Positions 33,381 through 41,483 of a stretch of DNA of 53,478 bases are shown here, piece after piece. Numbering within the stretch: the first letter of the stretch is position 1; each line of letters opens with the position of its first letter. The notes below the pieces were generated by a model. It searched no databases. It saw only the letters and a list, made by a program, of their open reading frames with translations, and had not been told where the DNA came from. This stretch comes from Mycobacterium sp. GA-1841 (lineage in GTDB: Bacteria > Actinomycetota > Actinomycetes > Mycobacteriales > Mycobacteriaceae), in NCBI RefSeq assembly GCF_001954135.1, contig NZ_MBEQ01000061.1:1-53478 (forward strand), in the 5' to 3' direction. The translations under genes and the position numbers were made by a program.

Positions 33381-34949
33381 ATGACTGAGGAAGGGTTGAA
33401 CGGCGGCAGGGCCCGCTTGCGCGGAGGGCTGCGCATGGCCCTGCGTGGGCGTCGTGACCCCGCACCGGTCGCCGGTCGGCGCAGCCGGACATCGGCCGGT
33501 ATGGGCGACGTCCACACCCGCAAGGTGCTCGATCTGACCATCCGGCTTGCCGAAGTGATGTTGTCGTCGGGCTCGGGTACCGCCGACGTGGTGGCCACCG
33601 CCCAGGACGTGGCGCAGGCCTATCGGCTCACCGACTGCGTCGTCGACATCACCGTCGCCACGATCATCGTGTCGGCGCTACCGACCGCCGACAGTCCTCC
33701 CGTCACGATCATGCGCTCGGTCCGGACCAGGTCCACCGATTACACGAGGCTCGCCGAACTCGACCGCCTCGTGCGGCGCATCACCTCCGGCGGTATCGCC
33801 GTCGACGAGGCGCACGAGGCGATGGACGAGCTCACCGAGAGCCCGCATCCTTTCCCGCGCTGGCTGGCCACAGCCGGATGGGCGGGATTCGCCCTCGGCA
33901 TCGCGATGCTCATGGGCGGCAACTGGTTGACCTGTCTGTTGGCCAGTGTCACCGCCGCCGCGATCGATCGGGTCGGCCGGCTGCTGAACCGGATCGGCAC
34001 TCCGTTCTTCTTCCAGCACGCCGTCGGCGCGGCCATCGCGACGCTGGTGGCGTTGGGTGCCTACCGGTACACCGGTCAGGGTCTCAGTGCGCTGGTCGCC
34101 ACGGGCATCGTGGTGTTGCTGTCTGGAATGACCCTGGTCGGTGCGGTGCAGGACGCGTTGACCGGTTACATGGTCACCGCGGTCGCCCGGCTCGGTGACG
34201 CAGTGTTCCTCACCGCGGGGATCGTGGTCGGGATCGTCGGGGCGCTGCAGGCTGCCACGCTGCTCGGAGTCGGGATCGAACTGCACGTCAACGCGCCCGG
34301 CACCTTCATCATCCCGAGCGATCCGTTGCACATCGTGCTGGCTGTCGTCGGCGCCGCGCTGGCCGGGATCTGTCTGACACTGGCCAGCTATGCGCCACTG
34401 CGCTCGCTTCTCACCGCGGGGTTGGCCGCCGGGCTGGCCGAGCTGACGTTGATCGGCCTCGGCACCGCCGGGTTCGGGCAGTGGGCGGCCACCGGCGTGG
34501 CCGCGATCGGTGTCGGCTTCATCGCCACGTTGATCTCGATTCGCCGGCAGTCCCCGGCGCTGGTGACCGCAACCGCGGGCATCATGCCGATGCTGCCCGG
34601 CCTCCCGGTGTTCTGGGCGGTGTTCGCCTTCGCCGTCGACGAGAAGTTCGGTCAGGGCCTGGCCTACCTGTTGACCGCGGCGGCCACCGCGTTGGCGCTG
34701 GGCAGCGGCGTGGTGATGGGCGAGCTGCTCGGCTCACCGTTGCGGTACGGCGCCGGGCGGATCGGTGATTTCTTCCGGATCGAGGGACCGCCCGGGGTGC
34801 GTCGCGCCGTCGGGCGGGTGGTCCGGCTCCAACCCGCGGAGAACACCACTGCGGTCGGTGTGCAGCGCGCCGAGAGTGTCCCGCTGGAAGCCGCACCCGC
34901 CCAGGAACCGGACAGCGAGACCGACGGCGACGATGCGCCCGGTCCCTGA
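33381..34949 (+). CDS. ThrE-family threonine/serine exporter-like membrane protein
   Basis: A 522-residue protein. Residues ~45-190 form the cytoplasmic N-terminal ThrE domain (LAEVMLSSGSGTADVVATA), followed by about ten membrane helices (GWAGFALGIAMLMGGNWL; LVGAVQDALTGYMVTA; AGIMPMLPGLPVFWAV) and a charged tail. In Corynebacterium ThrE exports threonine and serine. Here the N-terminal extension of ~40 residues is Arg-rich. Confidence 0.85.
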   Translation: MTEEGLNGGRARLRGGLRMALRGRRDPAPVAGRRSRTSAGMGDVHTRKVLDLTIRLAEVMLSSGSGTADVVATAQDVAQAYRLTDCVVDITVATIIVSALPTADSPPVTIMRSVRTRSTDYTRLAELDRLVRRITSGGIAVDEAHEAMDELTESPHPFPRWLATAGWAGFALGIAMLMGGNWLTCLLASVTAAAIDRVGRLLNRIGTPFFFQHAVGAAIATLVALGAYRYTGQGLSALVATGIVVLLSGMTLVGAVQDALTGYMVTAVARLGDAVFLTAGIVVGIVGALQAATLLGVGIELHVNAPGTFIIPSDPLHIVLAVVGAALAGICLTLASYAPLRSLLTAGLAAGLAELTLIGLGTAGFGQWAATGVAAIGVGFIATLISIRRQSPALVTATAGIMPMLPGLPVFWAVFAFAVDEKFGQGLAYLLTAAATALALGSGVVMGELLGSPLRYGAGRIGDFFRIEGPPGVRRAVGRVVRLQPAENTTAVGVQRAESVPLEAAPAQEPDSETDGDDAPGP

Positions 34950-34988
34950 CGCCGACTCACGGCTCGAGAGCAGGGACCAGGTCGCCGA

Positions 34989-35225
34989 TCAGGTGAAGGG
35001 CAGGAAGTCGCCGTTGATCCACACGCCCCAGTGGCCGCCCGCAGGCAGGTTCCACCAGACCATCGGGTGACCCTGCCACGTCTCGGCCGGCTTCTTCGGC
35101 GCGTTGGGCGGCGGCGGGAGGCTCGGATCCGGCTCGGCACTCGCGGTGGCCGTGCCGAGGCCGATGGCGGCCCCGACCACGCCGATGGCCGCGATGCTCG
35201 TCAGGGTTGCCTTGCTCAGGAACAT
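34989..35225 (-). CDS. Small secreted Trp-rich protein
   Basis: A 78-residue protein with signal peptide (cleavage ASA-EPD) and a ~48-residue mature part with Pro-rich start and four Trp (ETWQGHP, MVWWNLP, HWGVWING). Unrecognised, but the format resembles other short mycobacterial exported proteins. It is divergent from the NDH-2-like gene. Confidence 0.7.
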   Translation of the reverse strand: MFLSKATLTSIAAIGVVGAAIGLGTATASAEPDPSLPPPPNAPKKPAETWQGHPMVWWNLPAGGHWGVWINGDFLPFT

Positions 35226-35274
35226 GGATGCCCACCTCGGTGCTTGAGATCGAACTTCGACACCAGAAGCTTAG

Positions 35275-35291
35275 CCAATCGAATCGATTGG
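35275..35291. promoter_or_regulatory. Perfect inverted repeat CCAATCG-AAT-CGATTGG
   Basis: A 7-3-7 inverted repeat in the ~200-base divergent region between the small secreted-protein gene and the NDH-2-like gene, 50 bases upstream of the former. It has TetR/MarR-like geometry, but no regulator is encoded next to it. Confidence 0.45.
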
Positions 35292-35422
35292 GTCGGCACC
35301 CCCGGCGTGATGACTGCCATACGAGCCATGATGGACCCGTTCGGCGGGGTCCGCCGCCAGATCCGAAACTGCGCCGCTTTTGCGCAGATTCAATTCCGGG
35401 ACGGATGGTTAACCTCCTAGGT

Positions 35423-36784
35423 GTGGGCAACAGTCGAATGAAGGTGTTGATCATCGGTGGGGGATTCGGCGGTCTGTTCTGTGCCCGTCGGTTGGGCGGC
35501 GTCGACGTCGACGTCACCCTGCTCGACCGTTCGGCCGGACATCTGTTCCAACCGCTGCTCTACCAATGCGCCACCGGGACGCTGAGCCTCGGACAGATCA
35601 GCCGCCCGTTGCGTGAGGAATTCGAGCGTCACCGCAATGTCACCACCCTGCTCGGTGAAGCCGTCGACGTCGATCCCGAGAGCCGGCAGGTGGTCGCCCG
35701 CCGGCCGGACGAGTCGACGTTCACCATCGACTATGACGTGCTCGTCGTGGCCGCGGGAATGCAGCAGTCCTATTTCGGCAACGAGCATTTCGCGCAGTGG
35801 GCGCCGGGGATGAAGACCCTCGACGATGCGCTTCACATCCGTCAGCGGATCTTCACCGCCTTCGAGATCGCCGAGACGCTGCCTCCGGGCCCGGAGCGCG
35901 ACGGCTGGCTCACCTTCGCCGTCGCCGGGGGCGGGCCGACGGGTGTCGAGCTGGCCGGGCAGATCCGCGAGATGGCCACGCGCACCTTGGCCAACGAGTT
36001 CCACAGCATCGAACCCGAGGAAGCCCGGGTGCTGCTGTTCGACGGCGGTGAGCGGGTGCTGAAGTCCTTCGCTCCGGAGCTGGCGGAGAAGGCGACGCGG
36101 TCGCTGCAGGATCTGGGCGTCGAGTTGCACCTGGGCGTGCATGTCACCGACGTCGATCAGGCCGGGGTGACCGCCAGTCCGAAAGGCGGCGGTCCGGATG
36201 AGCAGTACGCGGCGCGGACCGTGCTGTGGACGGCCGGTGTCGAGGCCGTCCCGTTCGCCCGCCACATCGCAAAGGTGCTGGGGGTCGAGTCCGACCGCGG
36301 CGGGCGAATCGCGGTGGGTCCTGATCTCTCCGTATCCGGCCATCCCGAGATCTTTGTGATCGGTGATCTTGCCGGTCGCGACCACCTGCCGGGGGTGGCC
36401 GAGAATGCGATGCAAGGCGGACTCCACGTGGCATCGTGCATCCGCCGTGAGCTTGCCGGGAAGCCCCGGCGGCCGTTCCGCTACCGCGATCTCGGCTCGG
36501 CGGCGTACATCGCTCGCGGACAAGCTCTTCTGCAGGCCGGCCCGATCAAGATCGCCGGTTTTTTCGGCTGGCTGGCTTGGGGCCTCATCCACATCGCGTT
36601 CCTGGCCGGAGTCCGGAATCGGATCAGCACCGTGAGCACCTGGCTGGTGACGATCGCGCGGGCCAACCGTGGGCACCGGGCGTTCATGCTCGGCTCCGAC
36701 GGGGCGCCCGAGCAGCACTACACCTGGACGGTGTGGGATGCGCCGACGCCGCCGCCGCAGGCGCACGTGGAGGGCGAGCGGTAG
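35423..36784 (+). CDS. NDH-2-like FAD-dependent NAD(P)/quinone oxidoreductase
   Basis: About 453 residues. Two dinucleotide-binding motifs are visible, VLIIGGGFGGLFCARRL (FAD) and FAVAGGGPTGVELAGQI (NADH), plus the second FAD motif EIFVIGDLAG. QPLLYQCATG and AGMQQSYFGNEHFAQWAPGMK are characteristic of type II NADH dehydrogenases, which pass electrons to menaquinone without pumping protons. The hydrophobic C-terminal FFGWLAWGLIHIAFLAG matches their membrane-anchoring helix. Start is uncertain: ATG 35405, GTG 35423 or ATG 35438. It is divergent enough from Ndh/NdhA that it may be a paralogue with another acceptor. Confidence 0.85.
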   Translation: MGNSRMKVLIIGGGFGGLFCARRLGGVDVDVTLLDRSAGHLFQPLLYQCATGTLSLGQISRPLREEFERHRNVTTLLGEAVDVDPESRQVVARRPDESTFTIDYDVLVVAAGMQQSYFGNEHFAQWAPGMKTLDDALHIRQRIFTAFEIAETLPPGPERDGWLTFAVAGGGPTGVELAGQIREMATRTLANEFHSIEPEEARVLLFDGGERVLKSFAPELAEKATRSLQDLGVELHLGVHVTDVDQAGVTASPKGGGPDEQYAARTVLWTAGVEAVPFARHIAKVLGVESDRGGRIAVGPDLSVSGHPEIFVIGDLAGRDHLPGVAENAMQGGLHVASCIRRELAGKPRRPFRYRDLGSAAYIARGQALLQAGPIKIAGFFGWLAWGLIHIAFLAGVRNRISTVSTWLVTIARANRGHRAFMLGSDGAPEQHYTWTVWDAPTPPPQAHVEGER

Positions 36785-36904
36785 CGCGGTGTGCGACGAT
36801 GCACGGACCGCCCGGTTCTCCCAGCAGACGTGTCGGCGGGCGTGACAGAGAGGACCGCCGGATTGACCACTGACGCGCACCGCGCCACCCGCTCGGTCAA
36901 TGGG

Positions 36905-37423
36905 ATGAAGCGCGCCATCGCAGGGTTGACCCTCGCCGCGGCTGCGCTGGCCACGGCGGCCCCGGCCGCAGCGGATCCACCCGCGCCCGAGCCGGCACCC
37001 GCGCCGGCGGATCCGGCACCGGCCGCGCCGCCACCACCGGCCGCGGCGGGCCCGCCGCAGGTCCCTGAGATCGCCAACCCGCAATACGGTTCCGGCCAAT
37101 ACGGTTCCGGCCCGATCGGCACCTTGCGTGATCTATGGCACCAGGCCCATGATCCGTACGGATTCCAAGGCGGCGGGGGAGCACCCGAGGGTGTCGCTCC
37201 ACCGCCCGGCGCCGGCCCGCCGCCGCCGCTGCCGCCTGGCTATGTATCGATCAACGCCCCGGGCTCGGAGACTCCGATGACCGAACCGCCGCCCGGCTCG
37301 CAGCCCGCCGGCCCGCCGCTTCCGCCCGGTTACTACTCGTTGAACGGGCCGCCACCGCCCGGGTACGAATACAACTCGCCGGGGCAGCAGCCACCGGCAC
37401 CACCGGCGGCTCCTACGCCGTAG
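36905..37423 (+). CDS. Secreted proline-rich protein
   Basis: A 172-residue exported protein. The ATG at 36905 begins a canonical signal peptide ending AAA-DPP; upstream codons in frame do not form one. The mature chain is dominated by Pro/Ala and contains repeated LPPGYVSIN / LPPGYYSLN / PPPGYEYN units, about 40-60 residues apart, and the repeat QYGSGQYGSG. Function unknown; probably wall-associated. Its last 11 bases overlap the end of the convergent epimerase gene. Confidence 0.7.
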   Translation: MKRAIAGLTLAAAALATAAPAAADPPAPEPAPAPADPAPAAPPPPAAAGPPQVPEIANPQYGSGQYGSGPIGTLRDLWHQAHDPYGFQGGGGAPEGVAPPPGAGPPPPLPPGYVSINAPGSETPMTEPPPGSQPAGPPLPPGYYSLNGPPPPGYEYNSPGQQPPAPPAAPTP

Positions 37424-38774
37424 CGGGGTGTCCCAAGACGTGGCCCAGGGCCTGTGCCAGCTCGGGGTGACGGAAAGGGTGGCCGTCGGTGTGCAATCGT
37501 GCCGGCATCGCACGCTGGCTGGCGCAGGCCAGTTCCCGAGCGCCCTGCTCGCCCAACAGCAGCCGCGGCCCCAACACCGGGACGGGCAGAACCGTCGGAC
37601 GGTGCAGCACGCGGCCGAGCACGGCGGTGTATTCGGCGTTGCGCACCGGATGGGGTGCCACCGCGTTGACCGGACCCGACAATGCGCCGTCCCACAGGCC
37701 CCGGTGATAGATGTCGACCAGGTCGTCGATGCCGATCCACGGCAACCACTGTCGACCGTCACCGATGCGTCCGCCGAGTCCCGCGGCAAAGAGCGGACGT
37801 AGCAGCCGTAGCGTTCCGCCCTGAGGTGACTGCACGATTCCGGTGCGGATCCGGACCACCCGCACCCCGCTCTGCTCGGCTGGTGCCAGGCTGCCTTCCC
37901 AGTCGGCGACGACGTCGGCCAGAAATCCCTCGCCCCGTTCCGCGGTCTCGGTGAGCACCTCATCGCCACGGTCATGGCCGTAGAAGCCGACAGCCGAGGC
38001 GCTGACCAGGACTCGAGGACCGGTATGGGTCTTCGCGATCAGTTCGGCCAGTCGCCGGGTCGGGTCGATGCGGCTGTCGCGGATCGCGCGGCGGTGTCCT
38101 TCGGTGAAGCGCCCCGCGATCGACGCACCCGCCAGGTGGATGACCGCATCGACCCCGGCGAGCAGGTCGGGGTGTGGATCGCCGGGATTCCATTGCCGCT
38201 CATCGGGTTTCGTGGCTGAACGGCGTACCAGCCGGATGATGCGGTGGCCGCCGGTGCGCAGGAATGCGGTCAGGGCGGTACCGACCAGTCCGGACGATCC
38301 GGTGACCGCCACGGTCAACGGCGCCGTTCCATGGGCCCGGGCCCGGTGATGGGCGGCCAGGTCGTCGGCCAGTTGCCGGTGGCGGTAGACGAACATCGGT
38401 CGAAGGAACCGGGCGGGCACCGGGGTCTCGACCCGGTCGGTCATCCTGGTGCGGTTGTCGTCGATGGTGTCGAATTCGTGAATGTGCTTCCAACGCACCG
38501 TCAGTGCGGCGGGAAGCGATGCGAGCCCGCCACGGTCGATCGTGTCGACGAAGCGTCGGGGTGGGTCGTAGGCGTCGGCCTGGTGCGCGGCCACCCACCG
38601 CAGCCCGCCGGGCAGCGCGAGTTCGGCGCGACCATCGCGCAGTGAGGCAGCCTCGGATTCGAGGTGCAGCGGTTGCCACGGCGGCGACAGCCTGGTGAAT
38701 GCGCCGGGCCGGGCATGCCAGGCAAAGACTTCGTCGCGGGGCGCGTCGATGACGCTGGAGTACACCAATCCCAT
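37413..38774 (-). CDS. SRPBCC-SDR fusion (TIGR01777-type NAD-dependent epimerase, YfcH-like)
   Basis: A 453-residue two-domain protein. Residues ~1-145 are an SRPBCC cyclase/dehydrase-like domain (VYSSVIDAPRDEVFAWHARPGAF). Residues ~150-453 are an extended SDR with VTGSSGLVGTALTAFL as Rossmann motif, VIHLAGASIAGR, SASAVGFYG and a C-terminal DUF1731-like segment (QRAMPARL...PFRHPELAQAL). The E. coli YfcH homologue lacks the SRPBCC part; the fusion is common in actinobacteria. Substrate unknown. Confidence 0.88.
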   Translation of the reverse strand: MGLVYSSVIDAPRDEVFAWHARPGAFTRLSPPWQPLHLESEAASLRDGRAELALPGGLRWVAAHQADAYDPPRRFVDTIDRGGLASLPAALTVRWKHIHEFDTIDDNRTRMTDRVETPVPARFLRPMFVYRHRQLADDLAAHHRARAHGTAPLTVAVTGSSGLVGTALTAFLRTGGHRIIRLVRRSATKPDERQWNPGDPHPDLLAGVDAVIHLAGASIAGRFTEGHRRAIRDSRIDPTRRLAELIAKTHTGPRVLVSASAVGFYGHDRGDEVLTETAERGEGFLADVVADWEGSLAPAEQSGVRVVRIRTGIVQSPQGGTLRLLRPLFAAGLGGRIGDGRQWLPWIGIDDLVDIYHRGLWDGALSGPVNAVAPHPVRNAEYTAVLGRVLHRPTVLPVPVLGPRLLLGEQGARELACASQRAMPARLHTDGHPFRHPELAQALGHVLGHPATA

Positions 38775-38843
38775 CGCTCCGACGCTACGCCGGCAAAGCT
38801 GACGTCGTCCCTACTGTAGGACTTTCTGTAATAGAGTCCGTAG

Positions 38844-39710
38844 GTGCTTGAGATGCCGGTGGAAGGTGAACCTGTGGAGCGCACGGCGATGACGCCCTTT
38901 TTTGTCAGCGGTGCCGACGGGTTCGCCCCGAACGAGATCGCCCATGGCGGATGGGGGCCGACTCTCGGGGGCCAGGTGGTGGGCGGCCTGCTGGCGCGTG
39001 CCGTCGAACAGCTCGTCATCGACCGCGACCTGCACCCGGCGCGGTTCACGGTGGAAATTCTGCGCCGGGTCGCCAGCGCGCCGGTTCGCGTCAGCGCTTC
39101 GGTGGTGCGAACGGGTTCGCGCATGCAGTCCGTGGATGCGGTGATGACGCAGGACGGCGAGCTGGTGGCCCGCGGGTCTGCGCTGTACCTCCGCCGCGGC
39201 ACACAACCTGACGGCGAGTTCTGGAGCACTCCGCTCGAATTGCCGGCGCTGCCCGAGGAGCCGGCGCAGTTCGACGACTCGGTGCCGATGTTCATCAGGG
39301 CATACGGCCCCGATCCGGAGTGGTCCGGCGAGGGGTTCCCGTGGCAGCAAGCCGGTCCTCGTTACGCGTGGTTGCGTGAGGTCCGCGAGCTCGTCGCCGG
39401 CGAAAAGCTCACGCCCTTTGTCAGAGCCGCTCTCGCGGTCGACGTCACCAGCTCGATGACCAACTTCAGTTCGGCCGGGCTGGCGTTCATCAACGCCGAC
39501 TACACCTTGGCACTCAGCAGGCTGCCCGTCGGTCCGTACATCGGGATGGCCGCGGTGACGCACACCAGTGCCGACGGCGTGGCCACCGGAAGTGCGCGCC
39601 TGTACGACGCGATCGGCCCGATCGGCACCGGGTTGTCCACTGCCGTCGCCAATTTCAACTTCAGTCCGAATGGACAAGCACCGCGACGAGAAAGTCCGAA
39701 CTCGCGGTGA
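38844..39710 (+). CDS. Acyl-CoA thioesterase, hotdog fold (TesB-like)
   Basis: A 288-residue double-hotdog thioesterase-like protein. AHGGWGPTLGGQVVGGLLARAVEQ carries the N-terminal hotdog helix, ARFTVEILRRV the strand that follows, and AVDVTSSMTNFSS the C-terminal hotdog containing the expected Asp. It probably hydrolyses acyl-CoA. The last 50 bases overlap the 3' end of the opposite methyltransferase gene. Confidence 0.78.
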   Translation: MLEMPVEGEPVERTAMTPFFVSGADGFAPNEIAHGGWGPTLGGQVVGGLLARAVEQLVIDRDLHPARFTVEILRRVASAPVRVSASVVRTGSRMQSVDAVMTQDGELVARGSALYLRRGTQPDGEFWSTPLELPALPEEPAQFDDSVPMFIRAYGPDPEWSGEGFPWQQAGPRYAWLREVRELVAGEKLTPFVRAALAVDVTSSMTNFSSAGLAFINADYTLALSRLPVGPYIGMAAVTHTSADGVATGSARLYDAIGPIGTGLSTAVANFNFSPNGQAPRRESPNSR

Positions 39711-40269
39711 AGGGCCGCAGGTCCCAGGTCGACAACAGCAGATCGGGGGTGAGCCCGGCTGCTGCCGCGTCTTCGAAAAACTGCGTGAACTCGTATTCGC
39801 GGCCGGCGCCGAATCCGATCACCGCACGACCGTCGTCCGCCAGATGGGCGCGCAGCCGGGACAGCACCTGAACCCGCGTGCTCGGGGCGACGAAGGTCAT
39901 CACGTTGCCGGCCGACACGATGATGTCGAACGGATCGGCGATGCCGCGGGCGGGCAGGTCGAGTTCGGCGAGGTCGCCGACGAGCCAGCGTGGTCCCGGG
40001 TGGTCCTGCTCAGCTGCCTCGATCAGCACCGGATCGACATCGACACCGACCACCCGATGCCCGGCCCCGGCCAGATGACCGCCCACCCGGCCCGGGCCGC
40101 AGCCGGCGTCGAGGATGTGGGCGCCACGTGCGGCCATCGCATCCACGAGACGAGCCTCGCCGGCCAGGTCCTCCCCGGCGCGCGCCATCGAGCGGAAGCG
40201 CTCGACGTACCAGTGCGAGTGCCCGGGATCGGCCGCGACCTTCTGCATCCAGATACTCCGCTCGACCAT
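39661..40269 (-). CDS. Class I SAM-dependent methyltransferase
   Basis: A 202-residue protein. Motif I is ILDAGCGPGRVGGHLA, the post-I acidic residue is in VVGVDVDPVLIEAA, and FDIIVSAGNVMTFV is motif IV. HWYVERFRSMARAGEDL at the N-terminus is typical of small actinobacterial methyltransferases of unknown substrate. Its last 50 bases are antisense to the end of the thioesterase gene. Confidence 0.85.
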   Translation of the reverse strand: MVERSIWMQKVAADPGHSHWYVERFRSMARAGEDLAGEARLVDAMAARGAHILDAGCGPGRVGGHLAGAGHRVVGVDVDPVLIEAAEQDHPGPRWLVGDLAELDLPARGIADPFDIIVSAGNVMTFVAPSTRVQVLSRLRAHLADDGRAVIGFGAGREYEFTQFFEDAAAAGLTPDLLLSTWDLRPFTASSDFLVAVLVHSD

Positions 40270-40304
40270 ATGAGCATTGTCTCAAGTGGCGAGAGTGCTG
40301 ATGC

Positions 40305-40952
40305 TCAGCCCCTGGCGTCGAGGATCTTGATCGCGAAGATCAACGAATCTCCGGGCTGGATACCCGCAGCGGGCTGGCCCTCGGGGTAGCCGTCCGCGGA
40401 GGTCATGGCGACGGCCACCGTGGAGCCGACCTTCTGCCCCGAGATGGCCTTCTGGAAGCCGGGCACCACACCGGTGAGCGGGAAGTCGACCGGCTCGCCT
40501 CGCTCGTAGCTGCTGTCGAAGACCGAACCGTCCCTCCCGTTGACACCCATGTAGCAGACCGAGACGTTGGCCGTCGGTGAGACCACGGGCCCGTCGCCGG
40601 CTTTGAGGGTGTGCACCTGGGTCTCGGCCACGCTGAACGGTCCGTCGACGTTGACCACAGGTGCCGCGCTGTCGGTCGAGCCGGTGACAGCGACGCTGCC
40701 GGTGGCGCCGGACACTGTCCACTCGGGTGCACCCGCATTCTGCGGGGCCGCGGTCGGGCAGGTGCTGGCTTCGGTCGCGGTCTCGGCGATGGACGGCGTG
40801 AGTACGTCTCCGACCGACGTCGAGCTGGTCGGCGACGCGCTCGAGGAAGTGTCGGAGTCCGACCCGCACGCGGCGAGCGTGAGGGACAGCGAGGCGGCAC
40901 ACGCAGCGAGCGCGAGGGAAGAAGACAGGCGAGAGGAATTCACGGTCGCCAC
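40305..40952 (-). CDS. FKBP-type peptidyl-prolyl isomerase lipoprotein
   Basis: A 215-residue exported lipoprotein. Lipobox LAAC follows a hydrophobic stretch ([21 protein letters not shown]); a Ser/Thr-rich linker comes next. The C-terminal FKBP domain (about residues 115-215) has [26 protein letters not shown] cut by family positions, [16 protein letters not shown] and [11 protein letters not shown]. It should isomerise X-Pro bonds of exported proteins. The GTG at 40952 is preferred to a GTG three codons later. It is divergent from furA. Confidence 0.82.
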   Translation of the reverse strand: MATVNSSRLSSSLALAACAASLSLTLAACGSDSDTSSSASPTSSTSVGDVLTPSIAETATEASTCPTAAPQNAGAPEWTVSGATGSVAVTGSTDSAAPVVNVDGPFSVAETQVHTLKAGDGPVVSPTANVSVCYMGVNGRDGSVFDSSYERGEPVDFPLTGVVPGFQKAISGQKVGSTVAVAMTSADGYPEGQPAAGIQPGDSLIFAIKILDARG

Positions 40953-41017
40953 GCTACATCTGCCCTGATTCGGCCAGAACCTTGATTCCATCCAAACTAG
41001 TCGCCACACTCGAAGTG

Positions 41018-41473
41018 ATGGCTGATGGCCTCGAGTTCGCAGACATGTTGCGCTCGGCCGGGCTACGCGTAACCCGCCCCCGGCTGGCGGTACTCGATGC
41101 GGTGGGTGAGTATCCCCATGCCGAAACCGAACAGATCATCCGCGCCACCCGGACGCGCCTTCCCGACGTTTCCCATCAGACCGTGTACGACGCGCTGAAT
41201 GCGTTGACCGCGGCCGGTTTGGTGCGCCGGATACAGCCGAGCGGTTCGCTGGCCCGTTACGAGACGCGCGTCGGCGACAACCACCACCACGTCGTGTGTC
41301 GGGGCTGCGGCGTCATCGCCGACGTGGACTGCGCGGTCGGCGACGCTCCATGTCTGACCGCATCAGACGACAACGGTTTTGCGATCGACGAGGCCGAGGT
41401 CATCTATTGGGGCCTGTGTCCCGATTGTTCGCGTTCTAAAGATCCTGATGGCAGCCCCGCCAGTGCTAGATGA
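41018..41473 (+). CDS. furA: FurA, Fur-family repressor upstream of katG
   Basis: A 151-residue regulator. [19 protein letters not shown] begins the winged helix and [21 protein letters not shown] contains the recognition helix. The metal-binding part has [18 protein letters not shown] and a C-terminal CPDC. In mycobacteria FurA represses its own gene and katG and is relieved by oxidative stress. No ribosome-binding site is evident, consistent with the leaderless furA transcript known in mycobacteria; the ATG at 41018 (or the GTG one codon earlier) is the best start. katG follows after 10 bases. Confidence 0.92.
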   Translation: MADGLEFADMLRSAGLRVTRPRLAVLDAVGEYPHAETEQIIRATRTRLPDVSHQTVYDALNALTAAGLVRRIQPSGSLARYETRVGDNHHHVVCRGCGVIADVDCAVGDAPCLTASDDNGFAIDEAEVIYWGLCPDCSRSKDPDGSPASAR

Positions 41474-41483
41474 AAGGAATGCA

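Noticed and set aside
35417..37099. 560-codon minus-strand frame opposite the NDH-2-like gene
   Set aside because: It is a shadow of a clear flavoprotein gene; the translation is low-complexity and His/Arg-rich, with no recognisable fold.
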